Shown here piece by piece: positions 1 through 4,975 of a stretch of 5,719 nt of DNA; within the stretch, counting starts at the first letter, position 1; each line of letters starts with the position of its first letter. The notes beneath the pieces were generated by a model. It was not told the origin of the DNA and ran no database searches. It worked only from the letters and a program-made list of their open reading frames with translations. The stretch lies in NCBI GenBank assembly GCA_002298965.1, contig DBMN01000340.1, positions 1 through 5,719 of the forward strand, in the 5' to 3' direction. A program made the position numbers and the translations under genes. This stretch comes from Rhizobiales bacterium UBA697. Lineage in GTDB: Bacteria; Pseudomonadota; Alphaproteobacteria; Rhizobiales; Ancalomicrobiaceae.

Positions 1-538
1 CGGCGGTGCGGATCGGCTGGCCGGCCGCCTGGCTCGCGCCGGAATCGTCGCGCGCCGCGACGGTCTCGCCGGGCGAGGGCTGGGACGGCACCGACGAGGC
101 GATGACGGTGATGCGTTCCTCGAGCCGGTCGACGCGGCGCGACATGCCGTCGCCGGAGAGCCCCATCTGGGCGATCCGGCGCTGCAGCTCGCGCAGATCG
201 GCGCGCAGCACTTCGATGTCGCGGATCGTCACCGCCGGTTCGTTGGGATCGGCGCCGAGCACCAGCGGCCCGACCTTGCCCGGCGCGATCACCCGCGAGG
301 GCAGCGGCGCCGGCCGGTCGCCCGGCACGATCGATCCGGTGATCTCGTCGGCGTTCGGCCCGCCGGCCATGCGCACGGCCTCGCCGTCGGCCCGCGGCGG
401 GGCGAATTGCCAGGAGGCGAAGCCGAGCACCACCGCCGCGACCGTCGCGAAGCCCCAGATCACGAGTCCGAACCCGCCGTTGCGGGCGGGGTCCTCGTCA
501 TAGAAGGTGGCGGTGCCGATGGACTTGCGGGCGGCCAA
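1..538 (-). CDS. Unrecognised membrane-anchored coiled-coil protein, N-terminal part (runs off left edge)
   Basis: I do not recognise this protein. The minus-strand frame stays open from a TAG at 581-583 to the left edge. No ATG or GTG precedes the conserved-looking start of the chain, so I chose TTG at 536-538, giving 179 visible codons. Residues 1-21 are polar and carry R4, K5 and R19. Residues 23-46 are a hydrophobic, probably single transmembrane segment rich in G, A, V, F and W. The positive-inside rule then puts the N-terminus in the cytoplasm and the rest in the periplasm. Residues 47-100 are rich in Pro, Gly and Ala and look like a linker. Residues 103-147 are charged with heptad-like Leu/Ile spacing (two blocks around LRADLRELQRRI and VDRLEERI), suggesting a coiled coil. 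A low-complexity tail follows to the edge. Codons are strongly GC3, supporting real coding. It is divergent from glmU. A role in the cell envelope is only a guess from topology and location. Confidence 0.75.
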   Translation of the reverse strand, partial: MAARKSIGTATFYDEDPARNGGFGLVIWGFATVAAVVLGFASWQFAPPRADGEAVRMAGGPNADEITGSIVPGDRPAPLPSRVIAPGKVGPLVLGADPNEPAVTIRDIEVLRADLRELQRRIAQMGLSGDGMSRRVDRLEERITVIASSVPSQPSPGETVAARDDSGASQAAGQPIRTA

Positions 539-577
539 GGTCGAATCTCGCGAGAAAGGCTGTCGAATCGCTGAAAC

Positions 578-583
578 AGTCTA
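578..583 (-). promoter_or_regulatory. Candidate extended -10 element for the left minus-strand gene
   Basis: Read on the minus strand, the sequence is TGCTAGACT, that is, TAGACT (4 of 6 matches to TATAAT) preceded by an extended -10 TG. It lies about 40 bases upstream of the TTG start. I see no matching -35. This is a weak consensus-only call. Confidence 0.22.
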
Positions 584-647
584 GCATTTCCCGTCCGTCG
601 ACGCGCCGCGCTCGGGCTGCGGCCCGGGATGCCCGACGCCTTCGGAC

Positions 648-676
648 TTGACCCCGTCGGCGCGGCGTAGTTTCCA
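648..676 (+). promoter_or_regulatory. Candidate sigma70-type promoter for glmU
   Basis: TTGACC at 648-653 is a good -35 match. A 17-base spacer leads to TTTCCA at 671-676, which is a poor -10; TAGTTT at 668-673 is an alternative with a short spacer. The site is 43 to 71 bases upstream of the glmU ATG, a reasonable distance. Alphaproteobacterial -10 elements are often weak, so I keep this as a tentative call. Confidence 0.3.
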
Positions 677-718
677 CGGGGGGACCGAGCGCCACCCGCG
701 CCCTCTAGGAGACCGTCC

Positions 719-2074
719 ATGTCCGATCGTACCTTCCTCGCCGTCGTGCTCGCTGCCGGAGAGGGCACGCGCATGCGCTCGAGCCTGCCGAAGGTGCTGC
801 ACGAAGTGGCGGCGCGGCCGATGGTCGCCCACACGATCGGCGCGGCGATGGCGGCGGGCGCCACCCGCGTCGCCGCCGTGGTCGGACCCGGTGCCGACGC
901 GGTCGCCGCAGTGGCGTCGAAGGCCGGTGCCGGCGAGATCTTCACCCAGACCGACCGCCTCGGCACCGCCCATGCCGTGCTCCAGGCCCGCGCCGCGATC
1001 GCCGCCGGCGCCGACGACGTCGTGGTGCTCTACGGCGACACGCCGCTGGTGACCGCCGAGACCATCGGCCGCGTCCGGGCGGAACTGGCGGCCGGTGCGA
1101 GCGTCGTCGTCCTCGGCTTCCGTACCGCCGACCCCAAGGGCTACGGCCGCCTGCTGACCGACGGCGCCGACCTCGTCGCCATCCGCGAGGAGAAGGACGC
1201 GAGCGAGGCCGAGCGCGCCGTGAACTTCTGCAATTCCGGCATCATGGGCCTTTCCGGCGCCCAGGCGCTCGCCCTGCTCGAGGCGATCGGCAACGCCAAC
1301 GCCAAGGGCGAATACTATCTGACCGACGCCGTCGAGATCGCCTGTTCGCGCGGGCTGAAGGCCGTCGCGGTCGAGGGCGACGAGGAAGAGTTCCAGGGCG
1401 TCAACGACCGCACCCAGCTCGCGGTCTGCGAGGCGGTGTTCCAGAAGCGCCGCCGCGCCGCGGTGCTGGCCTCGGGCGTCACGCTGATCGCGCCGGAGAC
1501 CGTCGTCTTCGCCGCCGACACGGCGATCGAACCCGACGTGACGATCGAGCCGAACGTCGTCTTCGGCCCCGGCGTCACCGTGTCGCGGGGCGCGCGCATC
1601 CGCGCCTTCTCCCATCTCGAGGGCGCCCATGTCGGCGAAGGCGCGACCGTCGGTCCCTTCGCCCGCCTGCGTCCCGGCGCCGAGCTCGGCCCCGACGTCC
1701 ATGTCGGCAACTTCGTCGAGATCAAGAACGGCAAGGTGGCGGCGGGCGCCAAGGTCAATCACCTGACCTACATCGGCGACGCCACCATCGGCCCCAAGGC
1801 GAACATCGGCGCCGGCACCATCACCTGCAACTACGACGGCTTCGGCAAGTATCTGACGGAAATCGGCGCCGGCGCCTTCGTCGGCTCCAACTCGTCGTTG
1901 GTCGCCCCGGTCAAGATCGGCGACGGCGCTTATGTCGGTTCGGGCTCGGTCGTCACCAAGGACGTGCCGGCGGATTCGCTCGCCGTCGCCCGCGGCACCC
2001 AGCGGGTGATCGAGGGTTGGGCGGCGAAGTTCCGCGAGCGCATGGCCCGTCTCAAGGCCCAGAAGAAGGGCTGA
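719..2074 (+). CDS. glmU: Bifunctional GlcNAc-1-P uridylyltransferase / GlcN-1-P acetyltransferase
   Basis: GlmU catalyses the last two steps to UDP-GlcNAc in the cytoplasm: acetyl-CoA-dependent acetylation of glucosamine-1-phosphate, then uridylyl transfer from UTP. The 451 residues match the family (E. coli 456). The N-terminal pyrophosphorylase domain (about 1-230) shows the nucleotide loop LAAGEGTRM at 11-19 with R18, then K25, LGTAHA at 81-86, YGD with metal-binding D107, GYGR at 141-144, E157, N172 and N229. The C-terminal half is a left-handed beta-helix of hexapeptide repeats. It carries R318, K336, catalytic H348 in KVNH, Y351, N362, NYDG at 371-374 and K377. These correspond to E. 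coli R333, K351, H363, Y366, N377, N386 and K392 with a constant offset of 15. The tail is short and basic. The start is ATG with AGGAG at 707-711, 7 bases upstream. glmS follows 147 bases later in the same direction. No defect is seen. Confidence 0.98.
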   Translation: MSDRTFLAVVLAAGEGTRMRSSLPKVLHEVAARPMVAHTIGAAMAAGATRVAAVVGPGADAVAAVASKAGAGEIFTQTDRLGTAHAVLQARAAIAAGADDVVVLYGDTPLVTAETIGRVRAELAAGASVVVLGFRTADPKGYGRLLTDGADLVAIREEKDASEAERAVNFCNSGIMGLSGAQALALLEAIGNANAKGEYYLTDAVEIACSRGLKAVAVEGDEEEFQGVNDRTQLAVCEAVFQKRRRAAVLASGVTLIAPETVVFAADTAIEPDVTIEPNVVFGPGVTVSRGARIRAFSHLEGAHVGEGATVGPFARLRPGAELGPDVHVGNFVEIKNGKVAAGAKVNHLTYIGDATIGPKANIGAGTITCNYDGFGKYLTEIGAGAFVGSNSSLVAPVKIGDGAYVGSGSVVTKDVPADSLAVARGTQRVIEGWAAKFRERMARLKAQKKG

Positions 2075-2123
2075 TCCGGCCCGCCATTCCGCCGTCTTTC
2101 GCGTGTAGCGACGATGGTTTCCG

Positions 2124-2149
2124 CGGTGTCGCGTCACAAACCGACACCG
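2124..2149. repeat. 8-bp perfect inverted repeat in the glmU-glmS spacer
   Basis: CGGTGTCG at 2124-2131 and CGACACCG at 2142-2149 are exact reverse complements around a 10-base loop (2132-2141). As RNA this is a stable hairpin; as DNA it could be a dyad operator. No T-run follows directly, so it is not a convincing intrinsic terminator. It lies 50 bases after the glmU stop. Confidence 0.6.
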
Positions 2150-2160
2150 AATGTGATTTC

Positions 2161-2202
2161 GATCCGCCGTCGTCGATCGGATAGAAGCGGCGTCGACGGA
2201 TC
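2161..2202. repeat. Imperfect inverted repeat just upstream of the glmS ribosome binding site
   Basis: The outer arms GATCCG (2161-2166) and CGGATC (2197-2202) pair exactly. Pairing continues inward through 2168-2169 with 2194-2195 and 2171-2175 with 2188-2192. The result is 13 pairs (one G-U) with two mismatches and a 12-base loop. It ends only 5 bases before the glmS Shine-Dalgarno sequence, so folding could affect translation initiation. GC-rich DNA makes such stems fairly common by chance. Confidence 0.4.
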
Positions 2203-2207
2203 AACGC

Positions 2208-2211
2208 AGGG
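2208..2211 (+). promoter_or_regulatory. Ribosome binding site that supports the glmS start at 2222
   Basis: AGGG at 2208-2211, in the context CAGGGTG, sits 10 bases before the ATG at 2222. It helps choose this start over an upstream in-frame ATG at 2114. Confidence 0.55.
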
Positions 2212-2221
2212 TGTGACCAAC

Positions 2222-4051
2222 ATGTGCGGCATCATCGGTATCGTCGGGCGCGAGCCCGTCGCTCCTCACCTCGTCGAAGCCCTGAAGCGTCTCGAATACC
2301 GCGGTTACGATTCCGCCGGCGTGGCGACCCTCGAGAACGGCTCGGTGCTGGCGCGCCGTCGCGCCGAGGGCAAGCTGAAGAACCTCGAGGTCAAGCTCGC
2401 CGCAGCCCCGCTCTCCGGCCTGATCGGCATCGGTCACACCCGCTGGGCGACCCACGGCGCGCCCACCGAGGCCAATGCCCATCCGCATGCGACCGCCCGC
2501 GTCGCCGTGGTCCACAACGGCATCATCGAGAACTTCCGCGTGCTGCGCGACGAACTCGAGGCCGCCGGCCACGTCTTCGCCTCCGAGACCGACACGGAAG
2601 TCGTCGCCCAGCTCGTCGACCATCGCCTCGCCGCCGGCGACACCCCGGCCGATGCGGTCGCCAAGACGCTGAAGCGCCTCACCGGCGCCTTCGCGCTCGC
2701 CTTCATCTTCCCCGGCGAGGACGATCTGGTCATCGGCGCCCGTCGCGGCTCGCCGCTGGCGGTCGGCTACGGAGAGGGCGAGATGTATCTCGGCTCCGAC
2801 GCCATCGCGCTCGCCCCCTTCACCGACCGCATCGCCTATCTCGAAGAGGGCGACTGGGTGGTGATCACCCGGGCCGGCGCCACCATCCACGACGAGACCG
2901 ACGCCGTGGTGACGCGGACGATCGCCACCGTCTCGGCCGCCTCCTTCCAGGTCGATCGCGGCAACTACCGCCACTTCATGGCCAAGGAGATCCACGAGCA
3001 GCCGGAAGTCGTCGGCCACACGCTCGCCCACTACGTCGATCTCTCGGCCCAGCAGATCCGCCTGCCGACGGCGCTGCCCTTCGACTGGGCGAGCCTCGAC
3101 AAGCTGTCGATCGTCGCCTGCGGCACCGCCTATTACGCCGGTCTCGTCGGCAAGTACTGGTTCGAGCGCTACGCCCGCTTACCCGTAGAGATCGACGTCG
3201 CCTCCGAGTTCCGCTACCGCGAGCCGCCGCTGCCGAAGAACGGCCTGGCGCTCTTCGTGTCGCAGTCGGGCGAGACCGCCGACACGCTCGCCTCGCTGCG
3301 CTACTGCAAGGAACACGGCCAGCACACCGCCGCGGTCGTCAACGTCGCGACCTCGACCATCGCCCGCGAGGCGGAAGTGGTCTTCCCGACGCTCGCCGGC
3401 CCCGAGATCGGCGTCGCCTCGACCAAGGCCTTCACCTGCCAGCTGTCGGTGATGGCCGCGCTCGCCGTCGCCGCCGGTCGTGCCCGCGGCACGCTCACCC
3501 GCGACGACGAAGTGGCGCTCGCCCGCGCGCTCGGCGATCTGCCCGGCGCGATCATGCGCGCGCTGCGCGTCGAGGCGAAGATCGAGAAGCTCGCCCGCGA
3601 GATCTCGCGGGCCACCGACGTGCTCTATCTCGGCCGCGGCTCGAACTATCCGATCGCCCTCGAGGGTGCGCTGAAGCTCAAGGAGATCTCCTACATCCAC
3701 GCCGAGGGCTATGCCGCCGGCGAGCTGAAGCACGGGCCGATCGCGCTGATCGACGAGGCGATGCCGGTCGTCGTCATCGCGCCGCACGACAAGCTCTTCG
3801 AGAAGACCGTGTCGAACATGCAGGAAGTCGCCGCCCGCGGCGGCCGCATCGTGCTGATCACCGACGAGAAGGGGGCGTCCGAGACCGACGTCGCCACGCT
3901 CGAGACGATCGTGCTGCCCGACGTGCCGGAGATCATCGCGCCGCTGGTCTATGCCCTGCCGGTCCAGATGCTCGCCTATCACACGGCCGTCTTCATGGGC
4001 ACCGACGTCGACCAGCCACGCAATCTGGCGAAGTCCGTCACCGTCGAGTGA
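2222..4051 (+). CDS. glmS: Glutamine--fructose-6-phosphate aminotransferase (isomerizing)
   Basis: GlmS makes glucosamine-6-phosphate and glutamate from fructose-6-phosphate and glutamine, the committed entry to the amino-sugar pathway, in the cytoplasm. From the ATG at 2222 the protein has 609 residues, the same as E. coli. The start is fixed by chemistry: the family needs Cys2 exposed as the N-terminal nucleophile after Met removal, and the chain begins MCGIIG. An in-frame ATG at 2114 would add 36 residues and bury it. The class II glutaminase domain (about 1-240) shows RGYDSAG at 27-33, HTRWATHG at 72-79, HNG at 98-100 and D124. Two SIS sugar-isomerase domains follow (about 290-425 and 460-600). 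They contain CGTAYYAG at 300-307, SQSGETADT at 347-355, STKAFT at 400-405, K485 and E488 in KLKE, H504 in KHGP, and K604 in the C-terminal loop. glmU lies directly upstream, and a hairpin terminator begins 26 bases after the stop codon. Confidence 0.98.
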   Translation: MCGIIGIVGREPVAPHLVEALKRLEYRGYDSAGVATLENGSVLARRRAEGKLKNLEVKLAAAPLSGLIGIGHTRWATHGAPTEANAHPHATARVAVVHNGIIENFRVLRDELEAAGHVFASETDTEVVAQLVDHRLAAGDTPADAVAKTLKRLTGAFALAFIFPGEDDLVIGARRGSPLAVGYGEGEMYLGSDAIALAPFTDRIAYLEEGDWVVITRAGATIHDETDAVVTRTIATVSAASFQVDRGNYRHFMAKEIHEQPEVVGHTLAHYVDLSAQQIRLPTALPFDWASLDKLSIVACGTAYYAGLVGKYWFERYARLPVEIDVASEFRYREPPLPKNGLALFVSQSGETADTLASLRYCKEHGQHTAAVVNVATSTIAREAEVVFPTLAGPEIGVASTKAFTCQLSVMAALAVAAGRARGTLTRDDEVALARALGDLPGAIMRALRVEAKIEKLAREISRATDVLYLGRGSNYPIALEGALKLKEISYIHAEGYAAGELKHGPIALIDEAMPVVVIAPHDKLFEKTVSNMQEVAARGGRIVLITDEKGASETDVATLETIVLPDVPEIIAPLVYALPVQMLAYHTAVFMGTDVDQPRNLAKSVTVE

Positions 4052-4076
4052 CCGGCCGCCACCGCACCGGATGACG

Positions 4077-4110
4077 ATCGGGCCGCACCCCGCGAGGGAT
4101 GCGGCCCGAT
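4077..4110. terminator. Hairpin terminator shared by convergent glmS and the acetyltransferase gene
   Basis: ATCGGGCCGCA at 4077-4087 and TGCGGCCCGAT at 4100-4110 form a perfect 11-bp stem. Inside, after one C-A mismatch, CCC (4089-4091) pairs with GGG (4096-4098) around a GCGA loop of GNRA type. On the plus strand only a short T-run (TTT at 4115-4117) follows, and on the minus strand there is none. The position between two converging stop codons (4051 and 4117) supports a bidirectional terminator. Confidence 0.75.
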
Positions 4111-4116
4111 GTCGTT

Positions 4117-4617
4117 TCACGCCTCCTGATCGAGGCCGAAGGCGGGATGATGGATCATCTCGCCCACCGGCTCGGCGGCGCCGAAGGGCAGGGCGAGGAC
4201 GACCTCGGGCGGACAGCCCTCGACCGTCAGCCGCGGGAAGGTGCGGAAGCCGAAGCGGCGGTAGTAGCCGGGATCGCCGACCAGCACCGCGCCGCGGCAG
4301 GTCTTCCGCAGGCGTCGTAGCGCCTCCGCCATCAGCGCCGAGCCGACGCCCTGGAGCCGGCGCGGCGGCGTGACGGCGAGCGGGCCGATCAGGCCCCAGC
4401 CGTCTTCCTCACCGACCCGCGCGTCCGAGGCGGCGAGATGGCCGATGACGGCACCGTCCTCCTCGGCGACGAGCGACAGCGTCATGGCGCCGGCCGCCCG
4501 CAGCCGTTCGACGATGGCGGCCTCGGTACCGGTCGCCTGCGGCAGGAGGCGCATCGCCTCGGTCACCACCCGGCCGATCGCCGGGGCATCGGATGGAATC
4601 TCGTCGCGGATCAGCAT
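4117..4617 (-). CDS. GNAT-family N-acetyltransferase, YhbS-like
   Basis: This is a 166-residue predicted acetyl-CoA-dependent N-acetyltransferase, close to the usual length of the YhbS (COG3153) group. The N-terminus MLIRDEIPSD resembles that of E. coli YhbS. Visible landmarks are the beta-strand pair LSLVAEEDGAVIGH (47-60), the strand LIGPLAVTP (76-84), and the acetyl-CoA pyrophosphate-binding motif R87-L-Q-G-V-G92, followed by the helix SALMAEALRRL. Then comes GDPGYYRRFGF (114-124), a signature typical of this subgroup. The substrate cannot be told from sequence. The ATG at 4615-4617 is preceded by GGAGGG (plus-strand positions 4625-4630), 7 bases upstream, a strong ribosome site. Its start overlaps the end of a small upstream ORF by 7 bases, which suggests translational coupling. 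It converges on glmS. The family assignment is firm; the specific function is unknown. Confidence 0.9.
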   Translation of the reverse strand: MLIRDEIPSDAPAIGRVVTEAMRLLPQATGTEAAIVERLRAAGAMTLSLVAEEDGAVIGHLAASDARVGEEDGWGLIGPLAVTPPRRLQGVGSALMAEALRRLRKTCRGAVLVGDPGYYRRFGFRTFPRLTVEGCPPEVVLALPFGAAEPVGEMIHHPAFGLDQEA

Positions 4618-4748
4618 GACGAAGCCCTCCGCTCGTCGTGACGGGTCCGGAGGCCGGTCGCGAAGGGGGTCGTGGTGCGGTGCGTGACGAAGCGGCCGCC
4701 GGCGCGGATGCGCGCGTGCGACGTGGTGCGTTGCTTGTTCGAATGCAT
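4611..4748 (-). CDS. Possible small basic protein (45 aa) coupled to the acetyltransferase
   Basis: I do not recognise this ORF. It starts at ATG 4746-4748 and ends at TGA 4611-4613, and shares the bases ATGCTGA with the start of the downstream acetyltransferase. The 45 residues are very basic: about a dozen Arg/Lys and several His, many Thr and Ser, and only two acidic residues. No hydrophobic segment is present. About 40 of 45 codons end in G or C, well above the first and second positions, which favours coding. However, the plus-strand frame sharing the same third positions shows the same bias, so this is not decisive. The ribosome site is weak (GAG about 9 bases upstream). A longer reading from GTG at 4889 would run through two hairpins and looks unlikely. 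It may be a real small protein, perhaps nucleic-acid binding, or a leader ORF whose translation controls the acetyltransferase. Confidence 0.45.
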   Translation of the reverse strand: MHSNKQRTTSHARIRAGGRFVTHRTTTPFATGLRTRHDERRASSC

Positions 4749-4783
4749 GATGGATGTCTCGTGTGATGAACGTGAGAAAACAC

Positions 4784-4805
4784 GCCGGGCGCTGACGCGC
4801 TCGGC
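4784..4805. repeat. Hairpin with T-rich flank on the minus strand
   Basis: GCCGGGCGC (4784-4792) pairs with GCGCTCGGC (4797-4805) around a four-base loop, TGAC. The pairing includes one G-T wobble on plus, which becomes an A-C mismatch on minus. Read on the minus strand, the hairpin is followed by GTGTTTTCT, so it resembles a weak intrinsic terminator for transcription coming from the alcohol dehydrogenase gene. It could equally be part of the leader of the small ORF. Confidence 0.4.
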
Positions 4806-4821
4806 CGTCCGGACTTCACGA

Positions 4822-4843
4822 GGCTCTCCGCGACCGGAGAGCC
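4822..4843. repeat. Perfect 9-bp hairpin with four-base loop
   Basis: GGCTCTCCG (4822-4830) and CGGAGAGCC (4835-4843) are exact reverse complements around CGAC. No T-run follows on either strand, so it is not a standard intrinsic terminator. It lies about 75 bases upstream of the small minus-strand ORF. Confidence 0.6.
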
Positions 4844-4871
4844 GTATCACACAAGCTCCGACATCCAGGCT

Positions 4872-4907
4872 CCATCGAGCAGGCCGCACTCGCGGCCGCT
4901 CGCATGG
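4872..4907. repeat. Long 15-pair hairpin with two single-base bulges
   Basis: CCAT (4872-4875) pairs with ATGG (4904-4907), CGAGC (4876-4880) with GCTCG (4898-4902), and GGCCGC (4882-4887) with GCGGCC (4892-4897). The loop is ACTC, and bulges lie at 4881 and 4903. This is the longest stem in the window after the glmS terminator. No T-run follows on either strand. It lies about 70 bases beyond the alcohol dehydrogenase stop codon. Confidence 0.6.
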
Positions 4908-4975
4908 TCAGACTAGGCCTCGCCCGTCCCGGCGACAACCCCGGAAGACCACGACGGCGGCCTTCCTGGCATCGC

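Larger units (their letters stand above)
4749..4975. other. Gene-free spacer between the alcohol dehydrogenase and the small ORF
   Basis: I see no convincing gene in these 227 bases. If the 45-codon ORF is not real, the gap extends to 4618. The contents are the three hairpins at 4784-4805, 4822-4843 and 4872-4907, and at most weak promoter-like words. One such word is GATACG preceded by TGT on the minus strand near 4845-4853. Genes on both sides point leftward on the minus strand, so this should hold the end of one transcript and the promoter or leader of the next. Confidence 0.5.

Noticed and set aside
6..503. Plus-strand open frame of 165 codons at the left edge
   Set aside because: The minus-strand frame in the same bases has a sensible membrane and coiled-coil protein. 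The plus frame is Ser/Arg/Pro-rich and starts at an arbitrary GTG.
613..636. Short stems around CGGGC and GCCCG upstream of glmU
   Set aside because: The 5-7 bp stems have several alternative partners in very GC-rich sequence, as expected by chance, and no T-run follows.
581..2137. Minus-strand open frame of 518 codons antisense to glmU
   Set aside because: It is a shadow of glmU, a typical long antisense frame in GC-rich DNA. It is low-complexity (Gly, Ala, Asp and Arg-rich) and glmU fully explains the codon pattern.
2134..2156. CRP-like half sites TCACA and TGTGA
   Set aside because: The order is TCACA-N13-TGTGA, opposite to the CRP/FNR consensus TGTGA-N6-TCACA, and the spacing is wrong.
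2075..2221. glmS ribozyme riboswitch upstream of glmS
   Set aside because: The known glmS ribozyme is from Bacillota, and I cannot see its double-pseudoknot core here. An Infernal search with the Rfam glmS model would settle it.
2224..4074. Plus-strand open frame of 616 codons in another frame of glmS
   Set aside because: It is extremely Arg-rich with no domain character and lies entirely over glmS, whose residues match the family throughout.
3179..4120. Minus-strand open frame of 313 codons antisense to glmS
   Set aside because: It is a shadow frame. It runs through the shared terminator hairpin and past the acetyltransferase stop, and has no recognisable domain.
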